Source: Serratia sp. DD3 (GTDB lineage: Bacteria; Pseudomonadota; Gammaproteobacteria; Enterobacterales; Enterobacteriaceae). From it: a stretch of DNA of 64,000 nucleotides. Below are positions 15,935-27,654 of the stretch, one piece after another. The first letter of the stretch is position 1. Each line of letters starts with the position of its first letter. Made by a program: the position numbers and the translations under genes. The notes below the pieces were generated by a model, which was given only the letters and a program-made list of their open reading frames with translations, ran no database searches and was not told where the DNA came from. Location: positions 1-64,000 of the forward strand of contig NZ_AYKS02000033.1 in assembly GCF_000496755.2 (NCBI RefSeq), read 5' to 3'.

Positions 15935-16189
15935 ATGCCCATCACGACATTTTCTAGCAGAGAACTGAATCAGGATGTTACCAGAGTCAAAAAAGCAGCT
16001 CTGAATGGCCCGGTGATAATTACAGATCGGGGTAAAGCTGCTCATGTTCTTCTGAGTATCGAGGAGTATCAAAGGTTGACAAAACAACGACGGAGTATTG
16101 CCGATGCATTAGCTATGCCTAGTGCGGCTGATGTTGAGTTTGAGCCGCCCCGCGCGTTGATCGGAACGAAGCCGGCTGATTTTTCATGA
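15935..16189 (+). CDS. Phd/YefM-family antitoxin
   Basis: The 84-residue protein has the Phd/YefM N-terminal DNA-binding fold (MPITTFSSRELNQDVTRVKK, then GPVIITDRGKAAHVLLSIEEYQRL) and a disordered acidic C-terminal tail that should wrap the toxin. GGAGGAG precedes the ATG at 15935; an upstream in-frame ATG at 15914 has no such site. Its stop overlaps the toxin start in an ATGA, a standard toxin-antitoxin arrangement. It should neutralise the VapC toxin and repress the operon via the palindrome upstream. Confidence 0.92.
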   Translation: MPITTFSSRELNQDVTRVKKAALNGPVIITDRGKAAHVLLSIEEYQRLTKQRRSIADALAMPSAADVEFEPPRALIGTKPADFS

Positions 16190-16617
16190 TGTACGTTCTC
16201 GATACTAACGTGGTGTCTGAACTGCGTAAGGTGCGGACCGGCAAGGTAGATCCAAGCGTGGCAGCATGGGCTGAAAGCATGGATGCTGCTGATCTCTTTG
16301 TATCTTCGATCACCATCATGGAGTTGGAACTGGGGATCCTGTCTGTTGAGCGCAGAGATGCAGCACAGGGTACAGTGCTTCGAGCTTGGCTCGAACAGCA
16401 GGTACTGCCTGAATTTGCCGGAAGAACGCTGCCTGTTGATACTGCGGTAGCGTTGCGTTGTGCTCGGCTACATGTTCGCGATAAGCCCGGTGAACGTGAT
16501 GCCCTTATCGCGGCCACGGCACTTGTGCATGGAATGGCCGTAGTGACTAGGAATGTTGTTGATTTTGAACAAACAGGTGTGGAAATTATCAATCCATGGG
16601 GTCTTGGAAAAAGATAA
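16186..16617 (+). CDS. vapC: PIN-domain ribonuclease toxin (VapC/FitB type)
   Basis: The 143-residue PIN-domain protein shows the acidic metal-binding set: D6 in YVLDTNVVSEL, E46 in SSITIMELELGI, D105 in GERDALIAATA and D123 near TRNVVDFE. VapC toxins cleave specific RNAs, usually initiator tRNA or rRNA. The gene overlaps the antitoxin stop by four bases. Its own stop codon (16615-16617) lies inside the right-hand flanking repeat, so the module fits exactly between the repeats. Confidence 0.93.
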   Translation: MMYVLDTNVVSELRKVRTGKVDPSVAAWAESMDAADLFVSSITIMELELGILSVERRDAAQGTVLRAWLEQQVLPEFAGRTLPVDTAVALRCARLHVRDKPGERDALIAATALVHGMAVVTRNVVDFEQTGVEIINPWGLGKR

Positions 16618-16743
16618 GCCAATCCTCCAGCCCCTACTGATCTACCCGCAAAGTTAATGCAAAACAAGGAGATTGTATGTTTAACACGTTGGTTGGCACT
16701 GCTTGCTGCTTTCTGTTATGCCCAATCACCTACAACGATAACC
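16609..16743. repeat. Right copy of the direct repeat flanking the toxin-antitoxin genes
   Basis: Begins with AAAAGATAAGCC at the vapC 3' end and ends TACAACGATAACC. Relative to the left copy it lacks 11 bp net within the signal-peptide region, so the reading frame differs between the two copies. Confidence 0.9.
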
Positions 16744-16860
16744 AATAAACCTTCCCCACAAGAAGCTAAGGAAGCTATTCAATCGACTATAGAAACGATT
16801 GTTTTTTATCCAACGCCATTGAGAGTAGCGCTACGCCGCTTTGGTGCTAATCCGTCAGGA
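16657..16860 (+). pseudogene. Disrupted small secreted-protein gene
   Basis: The frame from ATG 16657 encodes a signal-peptide-like start (CLTRWLALLAAFCYAQ) and then SPTTITNKPSPQEAKEAIQS and more polar sequence. It runs without a natural stop into the antisense of the MATE gene end at 16855. A better Shine-Dalgarno (AAGGAG) lies before ATG 16678, but that frame is broken in this copy. Together with the left repeat this suggests an older secreted-protein gene that was duplicated and damaged when the toxin-antitoxin pair arrived. I do not recognise the protein, and the 3' limit is approximate. Confidence 0.4.
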
Positions 16861-18315
16861 GGCGGATGGCGGTTTTTCTGCCAAAACGGCTGGTTGTCCC
16901 TTAACGCGTGGATATCGCCACAACCAGCGGCCGCTGACCATGCGCCAATAGAAAAAAGTACCGCGCACAATCCAATCAAAGAACATACCCAACCAGACGC
17001 CGACCACCCCCATGCCAAGTACCACACCGAGAATATAACCGACAATCACTCGGCAACCCCACATACTGAGCATCGCAACCCACATGGTAAAACGAGCATC
17101 ACGCGCTCCCTTTAACCCGGGTGGCAATACCCACGAGGCAGCCCAGATGGGCATAAAAGCCGCATTCCACCAGATCAACGTTTTCACCACTTCTTTAACG
17201 TCGTTTTCCTGGGTATAGAAAGAGGCCAATAGCCCGGCGAACGGCGCTGTTCCCCAGGCAATAAGGGTTAAACCAAGGGTTGCCAGCCAGAATATATGGC
17301 GCAATTGCCGCTCAGCCTGCCCTCTCTGCCCTTTACCCAAGCGGCGGCCAACAATGATCATTGCAGAAGAACTCAAAGCGTTACCCGGCAGGTTAATCAA
17401 CGTCGCAATGGAAAATGCGATAAAGTTACCGGCGATAACGTTAGTTCCCATCCCGGCAACAAACATCTGCGTCAACAATTTCCCGCTGTTGAATAGTACT
17501 GACTCAATACTGGCTGGAATGCCGATCCCCAACACATCCCACAAGATATTGCGGTTGAGTGGCTTCAGGTAACTCTTGAGTGAAATACGTAGCGCCGGGC
17601 TGACACCCACCGTCAACACGTAAAGAATACAGACGGCACCGATATAGCGGGAAATGGTCAACCCTAGGCCTGCACCGACAAAACCCAATCCATGCCAATC
17701 AAGCAGGCCATAAATCAGCACACTACTGATCAGGATATTTAAAATGTTCATACCGCCATTAATCAGTAGCGGAATTTTGGTACTCCCCGCACCACGCAAG
17801 GCACCACTGCCGATCATGGTAATGGCCGCTGCCGGATAACTCCACACGGTGGTTTGCAGGTAAGAAAGCGCCAGGGTTTTCACTTCCGGCGAGGCTTGAC
17901 CGGCAATCACATCAATAATCTGTTCCCCTGCCAGATGGATCCCCAATGCCAGCAAGAGCGCCACAGCGGCCATCAATACCAGAGATTGGCGCGCGGCCGC
18001 CCGTGCCCGCTTGCGATTCCGGGTGCCCAGGCTAAAGGCCACCACCACAGTGGTCCCCAAATCGACGGCAGCGAAAAACGCCATAATGAGCATATTGAAA
18101 CTGTCTGCCAGCCCCACCCCCGCCATCGACTCCTTACCAAGCCAACTCACCAGAAAGGTGCTAAACACCCCCATCAACAAGACACAGGTATTTTCCAAGA
18201 ATATCGGTATCGCCAGTGGCGTGATCTCTCGCCAAAAAAGCACCCGATAACTCTTTCTCTTGGCATACCAAGGCGTTTTGCCAACACTTTGGTGAAGTAG
18301 CCTATGTAAGTTCAA
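16855..18315 (-). CDS. MATE-family multidrug efflux transporter
   Basis: The 486-residue protein has the twelve-helix layout of MATE transporters in two similar halves: ITPLAIPIFLENTCVLLMGV opens the first and LGIGIPASIESVLFNSGKLL the second. Helix sequences such as GALRGAGSTKIPLLIN and VLPPGLKGARDARFTMWVAM are family-typical. It resembles E. coli YeeO/EmmdR more than NorM. It should export cationic drugs or metabolites with Na+ or H+ antiport across the inner membrane. The gene stands alone and ends beside the toxin-antitoxin insertion. Confidence 0.9.
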   Translation of the reverse strand: MNLHRLLHQSVGKTPWYAKRKSYRVLFWREITPLAIPIFLENTCVLLMGVFSTFLVSWLGKESMAGVGLADSFNMLIMAFFAAVDLGTTVVVAFSLGTRNRKRARAAARQSLVLMAAVALLLALGIHLAGEQIIDVIAGQASPEVKTLALSYLQTTVWSYPAAAITMIGSGALRGAGSTKIPLLINGGMNILNILISSVLIYGLLDWHGLGFVGAGLGLTISRYIGAVCILYVLTVGVSPALRISLKSYLKPLNRNILWDVLGIGIPASIESVLFNSGKLLTQMFVAGMGTNVIAGNFIAFSIATLINLPGNALSSSAMIIVGRRLGKGQRGQAERQLRHIFWLATLGLTLIAWGTAPFAGLLASFYTQENDVKEVVKTLIWWNAAFMPIWAASWVLPPGLKGARDARFTMWVAMLSMWGCRVIVGYILGVVLGMGVVGVWLGMFFDWIVRGTFFYWRMVSGRWLWRYPRVKGQPAVLAEKPPSAS

Positions 18316-18585
18316 AGTCAGCCTGCTGGGGGAAAGTGAAACGTCGTTTCGAATGATGATTTATCTCTGTTCACTCTGCAAGATATTCCTGTTGAACGAG
18401 GATTTACAATGGCAACAGAGTGGCAACCATGATACCTGCAGCTTAAACAGCGATGGGCAAAATTTGTCGGCTTAATCGACCAAACCGGAATTATCCTAGT
18501 CAGTATCCTCTGACGATACCATCACCTTGATTTTGTTTGATGGCTGACTAATGATGTCAGTTCCCACTATTTTCAGGAAGATGTT

Positions 18586-19221
18586 ATGAACCAGTCAGCC
18601 TTTGTTCTCTACACGGATGCAAACTTTTTCAGCCCTTATGCCATGTCAGCATTTGTGACACTGACAGAAAAAGGGATCCCCTTTACCATTAAACCGGTAG
18701 ATTTATCTCAAGGGGAACAGCGGAGTCAAACCTATGGCAAACTGTCATTCACTCATCGTGTACCCACGCTGGTGATGGATGATTTTCATCTTTGCGAATC
18801 TTCAGCCATTGATGAATACTTGGAAGAGGCCTATCCCGCACATCCAGTCTATCCACAGGATATTAAACAACGCGCTAAAGCCCGTGAAATCCAAGCCTGG
18901 CTGCGTAGTGATCTCTTGCCATTGCGCACTGAGCGACCAACGGAGGTCATTTTTGCTCAGGGCAAATTTGCACCTTTAAGTGACGCTGCCCAGCAAGCTG
19001 CTCAAAAATTACTTAACGCGGCGCAACAATTGTTGAACCATGGTCATGAGAATTTATTCGGCCAGTGGTGCATCGCTGATACCGATCTGGCGCTGATACT
19101 TAACCGATTGGTTATGCACGGTGATGAGGTACCGGAAAATATTCGCCACTATGCACAAAAACAGTGGCAACGCCCTTCGATACAGGCTTGGTTGGCATTA
19201 CCCAAAAATTTTGGTCGCTAA
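18586..19221 (+). CDS. yfcF: Glutathione S-transferase YfcF
   Basis: The 211-residue protein has a thioredoxin-like N-domain (FVLYTDANFFSPYAMSAFVTL; VPTLVMDDFHLCESSAIDEYL carries the glutathione-binding VPTL and ESSAI) and an all-helical C-domain. It matches E. coli YfcF in length and sequence, an enzyme with GST and disulfide-reductase activity linked to peroxide tolerance. Cytoplasmic. Monocistronic. Confidence 0.93.
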   Translation: MNQSAFVLYTDANFFSPYAMSAFVTLTEKGIPFTIKPVDLSQGEQRSQTYGKLSFTHRVPTLVMDDFHLCESSAIDEYLEEAYPAHPVYPQDIKQRAKAREIQAWLRSDLLPLRTERPTEVIFAQGKFAPLSDAAQQAAQKLLNAAQQLLNHGHENLFGQWCIADTDLALILNRLVMHGDEVPENIRHYAQKQWQRPSIQAWLALPKNFGR

Positions 19222-19294
19222 AACTATCGTCGCTAAAACTATCGTCGTTACAATAATAGCAGGGCAGCCACAAGGGCTGCCCTGAGAGTGATAC

Positions 19295-19990
19295 TTATTT
19301 TTTGTCTTCCAACAGACAGCGGTAAATCAACCCGCCAATAATGCCGCCAATTAATGGGATCAACAAGAATACCCAGAGTTGCTGTAGCGCCCAAGTGCCT
19401 TGGAATATCGCCACACCCAGACTGCGTGCTGGGTTAACTGAGGTATTGGTGACTGGAATGCTGATTAAGTGAATCAATGTCAATGCCAGACCAATAGCCA
19501 GTGGAGCAAAACCTGCCGGTGCACGCTTATCCGTTGCGCCATGAATAACAATCAAGAAGAATGCGGTCAGGACTAATTCAATAACAATGGCTGCTTGTAG
19601 AGAGTATCCATCAGGCGAATGCTCACCATATCCATTCGAAGCAAAACCACCTGCGGTAGCATCAAAGCCGGTTTTACCGCTGGCAACTAAATAAAGCACT
19701 GCGGCGGCGGCGATACCACCAATAACCTGAGCAATAACATAAGGAACAACATCTTTTGCCGGGAAGCGGCCACCAGCAAATAATCCCATGGTCACTGCCG
19801 GGTTAAAATGTCCACCTGAAATATGACCGACAGCATAAGCCATGGTCACCACGGTGAGACCAAACGCTAACGCTACACCCGTAAACCCAATACCCAGTTG
19901 TGGAAATGCAGCAGCTAATACTGCGCTCCCACAGCCACCAAATACTAACCAAAATGTACCAAAAAATTCAGCAAAAAGTCGCTTTGACAT
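19295..19990 (-). CDS. aqpZ: Aquaporin Z water channel
   Basis: A 231-residue major intrinsic protein with both NPA boxes (GHFNPAVT and [10 protein letters not shown]), six membrane helices and the AqpZ start [20 protein letters not shown]. The narrow-pore arginine after the second NPA (NPARS) and [19 protein letters not shown] mark a water-selective aquaporin rather than GlpF, which would have a larger insert. Inner membrane. Confidence 0.97.
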   Translation of the reverse strand: MSKRLFAEFFGTFWLVFGGCGSAVLAAAFPQLGIGFTGVALAFGLTVVTMAYAVGHISGGHFNPAVTMGLFAGGRFPAKDVVPYVIAQVIGGIAAAAVLYLVASGKTGFDATAGGFASNGYGEHSPDGYSLQAAIVIELVLTAFFLIVIHGATDKRAPAGFAPLAIGLALTLIHLISIPVTNTSVNPARSLGVAIFQGTWALQQLWVFLLIPLIGGIIGGLIYRCLLEDKK

Positions 19991-20030
19991 AGATTGTATC
20001 CTACAAGAAAAAATAAATTTCTATCAGAGA

Positions 20031-20173
20031 GATACTCGTCATACTTCAAGTTACATCGGGGAGGCAGAGACTGATTACTCGGCTCTTCCCTGAGCCCTGC
20101 CCTTCTGGGCCAACACAAACGCAATTCAAAATACGCTACTCTTTTGAATTGTGACTTGATTTATTTAGGGTAT
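20031..20173. repeat. Palindromic intergenic repeat (related to the one at 40591)
   Basis: Starts GATACTCGTCATACTTCAAG and ends GACTTGATTTATTTAGGGTA, ends that are roughly inverted copies of each other. A perfect internal stem CAATTCAAAA/TTTTGAATTG lies at 20122-20151. The same end motifs recur at 40591-40777 and 48098-48169. Such elements are common between genes in Yersinia and Serratia. Confidence 0.65.
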
Positions 20174-20608
20174 GGATTACAAATGCGTGGAAAGTAAAAA
20201 CTGATCAGCTGACTTCGGTCAATAGTTCTGTTTTATAAGCATTACCAGCGCACAGGCAACTTAAATTATGATGGTCTATCTGATATATCCCTATTACGGC
20301 GGCTATTAAATGCCTATTTTTTTATCTTGTCTATGCCTATAGTGACCAGTAATAATAATAAAATGTAAAATAATGTGTCCGATTTTTTACCGAGAGTGAT
20401 GTATTCAATACATTGCTCGTCCTGAAAGCATAATGCTTATTCTCAATTGAACCCATATAATCACACTGATTTTACAACACCCATTAAATTGCTAACAATA
20501 TGTTTTTCTCACGATAATTCGTCGTTATTGGCTACATGCTGGGTTGGCATTATCAAAGAAAAGCATGTATTGAGAAGATAGGGCAGCCTTATTAAGCCAC
20601 CCTCAGTC
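20174..20608. other. AT-rich intergenic region
   Basis: No gene recognised. Holds a near-perfect hairpin GAGTGATGTATT/AATACATTGCTC at about 20392-20416. The permease gene ends at 20609. Confidence 0.5.
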
Positions 20609-21952
20609 TTAATCAAGCAGGTGGGAAATATCATCATGGGTGACTGCTGGGGGATCCTTGCGCAATCCTTTGGTCAACCATAGCAGATAGATAAAACCGG
20701 CCAGCAACCAGCCTAGGCCTACTTTCAATGCTTCACTATCCAGGTTAAACCACAACCATACTGACATGCCAAAACCAATCAGCGGCAACAAGCCATATTT
20801 GAACATCGCCTTCAGGCCCCGCTGCTTTTCATTAATCAGAAAATGTTTGATTACGCTGAGATTAACAAAGGTAAATGCCCCCAATGCCCCAAAGCTGATC
20901 ATCGACACCACCATGTTCAAATCCATACACAGGGCCAATAAAGAAACTATTGCCACAAACACTATCGCCCGCCATGGTGTACGAAAACGGGAATGGAGAT
21001 GGAAGAATACTTTACGCGGCAGCACACCTTCACGCCCCATGGCGTAGAAAATACGCGAGACACTGGTTTGTGCGCTCATGCAAGAGGCGTATACCCCCGT
21101 CAAGTAAGTGGCCATAAAGAAGTTGTACATCCACTTGCCACCCACATGTTCAGAGATAATCAAGCTGGCAGTATCCTGATGAGGAATCAACGCTTGCCAG
21201 TCTGGATAAGCCAGATGTGCAGCATAAGATACCGCCACAAAAATGGCACCGGCACTGATCACCGTAATCAGGATCGCTCGTGGCAGAGTATTCTTAGCGT
21301 CGTCAGCCTCTTCTGCCATGGTGGCGATAGCATCAAAACCAAGAAATGCCAGGCAAAGTACCGCGGCACCAGCAATCAGGCCGGAAAAGTTACCCGCATC
21401 CACCAAGAGGGGTTTCATCAACGCGGCGGGGCTGAGATCCGCTTCGCTAAATGACAACACAATAAACAGCACAATAAACACCATCTGCAAACCAATCAGC
21501 GTAAAGTTGACTGAGCTCAACAGGCGGACACCCAGAATATTCAGGGCGCTGACACTACCAATGGATGCCAGAATAAACACATAGGCCGGAATCGATGGAA
21601 ATGCCTCATGCAAGAAAATACCTAAAACCAAATAGTTAAGCATGGGCAGAAACAAATAATCCAGAATCTGCGCCCAACCCACCAGAAAACCAGTTTTCCC
21701 ACCAAAACTGCGTTGCACATAAGAATAGGCCGACCCTGCTAACGGCATCGCGTTAGTCATCCGGCAATAACTCAGTGCGGTAAACAAGATGGTCACAATG
21801 GTCACCAGGTAAGCAATCGGCAAATGGCCTTGGCTTAACACCGTCACCTGACCATAGGTGGTGAATACGCCCAACGGCACCATATAGGCAAGACCAAATG
21901 CCACTAAGGCTGGGGTTTTAAGAACTCGTTGCAACTGAATATTTTGTGGCAT
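20609..21952 (-). CDS. APC-family amino acid/polyamine permease, PuuP/PlaP-like
   Basis: The 447-residue protein has about twelve membrane helices and the APC start (LKTPALVAFGLAYMVPLGVF, then GHLPIAYLVTIVTILFTALSY). PLAGSAYSYVQRS and LVGWAQILDYLFLPM resemble E. coli putrescine importers PuuP and PlaP. It should import an amino acid or amine with protons. A YtcJ-like amidohydrolase gene lies just upstream in the same orientation, 331 bp away, which hints that both serve one amide or amine compound; this is inference. Confidence 0.85.
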   Translation of the reverse strand: MPQNIQLQRVLKTPALVAFGLAYMVPLGVFTTYGQVTVLSQGHLPIAYLVTIVTILFTALSYCRMTNAMPLAGSAYSYVQRSFGGKTGFLVGWAQILDYLFLPMLNYLVLGIFLHEAFPSIPAYVFILASIGSVSALNILGVRLLSSVNFTLIGLQMVFIVLFIVLSFSEADLSPAALMKPLLVDAGNFSGLIAGAAVLCLAFLGFDAIATMAEEADDAKNTLPRAILITVISAGAIFVAVSYAAHLAYPDWQALIPHQDTASLIISEHVGGKWMYNFFMATYLTGVYASCMSAQTSVSRIFYAMGREGVLPRKVFFHLHSRFRTPWRAIVFVAIVSLLALCMDLNMVVSMISFGALGAFTFVNLSVIKHFLINEKQRGLKAMFKYGLLPLIGFGMSVWLWFNLDSEALKVGLGWLLAGFIYLLWLTKGLRKDPPAVTHDDISHLLD

Positions 21953-22233
21953 TGCCGTATCATCTCCTGGCGCAGCGCCATTCCCTCAGGGCCGATTCCC
22001 ATGGGTTATTCTGTGCTGCGGAAAAAACAAGGCACGGATTCTGGCACAAGAAAGGCTACCGGGGAAGTGAACAATTCGCTTCACGCCCATCTGGTGACAA
22101 GAGGTAAAAAATTCGCTACCAACCCGTTGATTTAATGTTTCAACAATATGTCGATAGCATTGCCATAAGCAGCCAATAAGTTCACCAGAAATGATGGGAT
22201 AACAAATCTATTTAAGCAGATTTAAAGGCTTTT

Positions 22234-22261
22234 GCAGGGGGAGGTTACCCTTTCCCCCTGC
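22234..22261. terminator. Strong hairpin between the amidohydrolase and permease genes
   Basis: GCAGGGGGA (22234-22242) and TCCCCCTGC (22253-22261) form a 9-bp GC-rich stem just past the amidohydrolase stop. The rest of 21953-22283 holds the permease promoter region and no gene. Confidence 0.55.
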
Positions 22262-22283
22262 TAGTTAAACAACAACGTTGGTA

Positions 22284-23990
22284 CTAGGCCTGATAGACCA
22301 CTTCCCCCCCCACCAGCGTCCGCTCAATACGGGTTTGATATATCTTATTCGCCGATTGTTCGAACAAATTATGGTGCAGCACGATGGCATCAGCAAATTT
22401 GCCCACCTCAAGCGAGCCAATATACTGCTCTTTAGCAATCATGTAGGCAGCATCGATGGTCGCAGCGCGTAATGTTTCAATGAGGGTTAGGTCACGATCA
22501 TTATCCAAGCGTGGCCCAGTAGGATTCCCTTCAGCATCCCAAGCGCAGCGTGTCATCCCCACTTGCAGGTTATACCACTCATCCAGCCGGTCAATGGGCC
22601 AGTCACTGCCATAAGCCAAGCGCACCCCGGCATCGAGGAAGCGAGCTGCGGGTTCCAGATGAAGGAATCGCTCTTCACCGAGCATTTCACGCTCTTCATC
22701 AATCAACACCGCTGGTAATCCCGCCCATTGGAACGACAGTACAGCGGTAGCCCCAAGAGCGGCAAAACGTTCATATTGATGGGCAGCCACCAGCTCTGCA
22801 TGGGCCAACCCCGGGCGGACATCTTTACCAGGGCAGGCATCACGCATCAACTCAAGTGCATCCAGTACCTGCTCAATAGCCCCCTCACCCACAGTATGGG
22901 TATGTGGGTGCAAACCAGCGCGGCCACATTCAACAATCAACGCATTGAGCACCGGCGTAGTGAAGTAGAGATCCCCATAGCGATCACCCGTTCCTTCACC
23001 ATGATGTTCGCGATACGGCTCCAACAGCGCTGCCGTCATGGTTGGGGGCTGTAAAACGCCATCAACAAAGAGTTTGAGATGCTCAACCGCAATACCGGCT
23101 TTGGGTGTCCAGGTTTTGTCGCTCCACTGGTTGGCAAAATCAACCACTTCCTGCACCGCACGTGCCGCATCTTCTGGCCCTGGGACGCTATCTGGCGTCA
23201 CTTCTTTGGCCCCAAGCATCCGTAGCGTCAGTTCTCCGCGAGAACGTAGCGTGGCAAACGCCTGGAGTTGCTCGGCAAATATGCGGGTATCCATGACGGT
23301 GGTGACCCCTTGGGCATGTAACGCCTGCTGCACGCGGGCCGCTACCTGTACGCTCTGCTCTGCAGTACCGGAAGGAATGCTGTCGAAGGCGCGCATGGCG
23401 GGGGCATCTTCCAGAATCCCGGTTAATTGCCCATCGGCATCTCGGGCAATCTTACCATCTGATGGAACAGGGGTATTTTCATCAATACCCAACATGACCA
23501 AGGCGCGGCTATTGGCGGCCAGGGTATGACAATCATTAGAGAACAGTGCCACCGGGCGACGCGTATTGAGGCCATCCAACAGCGCACGGCTCATATCAGC
23601 CCCCGCCGGAACCATTCCTTGACGCTGCCAGGCACGTACCGTCAACCACTCATCATCAGCTGCGGGGTATTTATCCAAATGCGCCTGAATATGCTGCAAT
23701 GTCTGTTCCACCGTCAGCGCCGCATAGTGCAAGCTGCATCCTTGGAGTTGCTTGCCCCCCCAAAAGGGGTGCATATGGCTGTCGATCAGCCCCGGCATCA
23801 TCATTTTACCTTGCAGATCGATACATTCTGTCGCTGAAGAGGCCAGTGCCAGCACCTGTTCATCGCTCCCTACCGCTAAAACGTATCCCTGCCCGATCGC
23901 CAATGCACTGCAAATGCTATTAACCGCATCCGCTGTATAAATGGTGCCGTTGTAATAAATCACATCGGCAACGTTGGTCGCTGGTGTCAT
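22284..23990 (-). CDS. YtcJ-like metal-dependent amidohydrolase
   Basis: The start at 23990 (MTPATNVADVIYYNGTIYTA) is preferred over the upstream 24047, because the family begins at this strand. That gives about 568 residues, normal for YtcJ-like proteins. Motifs are MMPGLIDSHMHPFWGG (metal-binding HxH), EHLKLFVDGVLQPPTMTA (lysine of the metal centre), HPHTHTVGEGAIEQ, and YGSDWPIDRLDEW (catalytic Asp), closing with KFADAIVLHHN. It should hydrolyse an amide or formamide-like bond in the cytoplasm; substrate unknown. Upstream of an APC permease in the same orientation and divergent from fadH. Confidence 0.9.
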   Translation of the reverse strand: MTPATNVADVIYYNGTIYTADAVNSICSALAIGQGYVLAVGSDEQVLALASSATECIDLQGKMMMPGLIDSHMHPFWGGKQLQGCSLHYAALTVEQTLQHIQAHLDKYPAADDEWLTVRAWQRQGMVPAGADMSRALLDGLNTRRPVALFSNDCHTLAANSRALVMLGIDENTPVPSDGKIARDADGQLTGILEDAPAMRAFDSIPSGTAEQSVQVAARVQQALHAQGVTTVMDTRIFAEQLQAFATLRSRGELTLRMLGAKEVTPDSVPGPEDAARAVQEVVDFANQWSDKTWTPKAGIAVEHLKLFVDGVLQPPTMTAALLEPYREHHGEGTGDRYGDLYFTTPVLNALIVECGRAGLHPHTHTVGEGAIEQVLDALELMRDACPGKDVRPGLAHAELVAAHQYERFAALGATAVLSFQWAGLPAVLIDEEREMLGEERFLHLEPAARFLDAGVRLAYGSDWPIDRLDEWYNLQVGMTRCAWDAEGNPTGPRLDNDRDLTLIETLRAATIDAAYMIAKEQYIGSLEVGKFADAIVLHHNLFEQSANKIYQTRIERTLVGGEVVYQA

Positions 23991-24240
23991 ATTCACTATC
24001 TCAAAACCACATAAAATGACCCTAAGTATATACTCAAGTCGATTCAAGTGGCAGGTAGAAGGTGCTGGCGTTTATCCCTATAGAATGTAATGAAATAATC
24101 AAGATCCATGCGCACTATCACATTCGACATCACATTCAACCGCTCTTCTGTTCCCAAGTCAGTAAACAACAGCTAGATTTATCTCATCCGACCACTTTTC
24201 GTCATCGCCCGCTGGGCTTGAATGGTGACTGGCATAATAA

Positions 24241-26277
<2,037 letters not shown>

Positions 26278-26329
26278 CGCCCATCATCGCTGCGGGTATA
26301 GGTTGGGCGATCCCGGCCCAACCTAACCA

Positions 26330-27469
26330 CTAACGGCGTACGCCAGACTTAACCGCCTTGAGGATCAGAAACTTCTTATTGGCAGCGACCGTGGTGCAGT
26401 TGCCAAACAAGCGCTGCAACTTCTGGTAGTAGTCAAGATGACGGTTACCAACAATGTACAACGCACCACCCACTCGTAGACAGCGTTTGGCATCGCAGAA
26501 CATCTGCCAGGCAGTATGATCAGTGATGGCATGCTGTTGGTGGAAAGGCGGGTTACACAATACTGCCTGCAGACTGCCACCCTCAATACTCGCCAGTGAG
26601 TTATTCACTTTAAACTCACAGCGCTCCAATGCCTGCGGTAAATTATGCGCCACATTCAGTTCGCTGGAAGCCACCGCCATATAAGATTCATCAATAAAGG
26701 TGACCTGCGCTTGCGGATTCTGAACCAAGGCTTTCATACCGATAAGGCCGTTGCCGCAACCCAGATCGACAATATGACCGTTGATATCCTGCGGTAAGTG
26801 TTCCAGAAACAGACGAGCGCCAACATCCAGGCTACCACGGGAAAACACATTGGCATGGTTATGAATCAGCCAATCTGTACCATCAAGCGGCCAGTTGGTG
26901 GTTTCCGCTGCCGCTGGGGGCACGATATCAGCGACCTGGCAATAAATCAGGCGAGCCTTTTTCCAGGCCAGGCTGGTACGCGTTGGACCAAGTACCCGTT
27001 CAAAGAGTTGTAACGTGGAAGTATGAACATCCCGTGCTTTGGCACTGGCTACAATCAGGGTATCTGGCGCGACCACCTGACGTAATGCCCGCAATTGTTG
27101 TTCCAACAACGCCAAGGCTTTGGGAATGCGCATCACCACGACAGCCGGGTTGGCAGGCAATGCGGCCAGGCTGTCTTGCAGTGTTACCTGCTCTACATCC
27201 AATTCATTAAGCTGCAGATTATGGCGGGTTGCCAACTGGCTCATCAAGGAATCACTGATGCTGTAAGGCTTGTAGCCATGCAGGGCACAAGCCAGCGCAC
27301 CGAAGTTATCGTTGAAGATCAGCAGTGGGCGTTCACCTAGATCAATGTTTTCAACTTGTTGCAGCAAATATTCATCTGCTGCCTCCCATGCCTGGAGTTG
27401 ACTGGCCTCTTCCTGTTGAGGATAACGCTCCAGCTCCAGTTGCTGTGTTCCTAAATCGAGTTGGCTCAT
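26330..27469 (-). CDS. rlmG: 23S rRNA (guanine-1835-N2) methyltransferase
   Basis: The 379-residue protein has two related halves. The C-terminal half carries the S-adenosylmethionine motif [13 protein letters not shown] and the catalytic NPPF in [14 protein letters not shown]; the N-terminal half is a degenerate copy. This matches E. coli RlmG (YgjO), which methylates G1835 of 23S rRNA. It is divergent from ygjP, as in E. coli. Confidence 0.95.
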   Translation of the reverse strand: MSQLDLGTQQLELERYPQQEEASQLQAWEAADEYLLQQVENIDLGERPLLIFNDNFGALACALHGYKPYSISDSLMSQLATRHNLQLNELDVEQVTLQDSLAALPANPAVVVMRIPKALALLEQQLRALRQVVAPDTLIVASAKARDVHTSTLQLFERVLGPTRTSLAWKKARLIYCQVADIVPPAAAETTNWPLDGTDWLIHNHANVFSRGSLDVGARLFLEHLPQDINGHIVDLGCGNGLIGMKALVQNPQAQVTFIDESYMAVASSELNVAHNLPQALERCEFKVNNSLASIEGGSLQAVLCNPPFHQQHAITDHTAWQMFCDAKRCLRVGGALYIVGNRHLDYYQKLQRLFGNCTTVAANKKFLILKAVKSGVRR

Positions 27470-27654
27470 TGCCGCTCCTGACCAATAAATTTGGGCTGTT
27501 TATCCCCTAAAAACGCTCAGCAGTAAAATGTTTTTTTACCAAGACGGGAGCAGCGCGATATGATTGAGTACACTGACCAGGCCAAATAACCGCACTGCCC
27601 CTCTTCCTCCAGCAGCTTGATTGGTGACGGGTATAACACGGAATATTGAATCAC

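Noticed and set aside
16119..16667. 182-codon minus-strand frame across vapC
   Set aside because: Antisense to a full PIN-domain gene; composition is Ser/Arg-rich shadow sequence.
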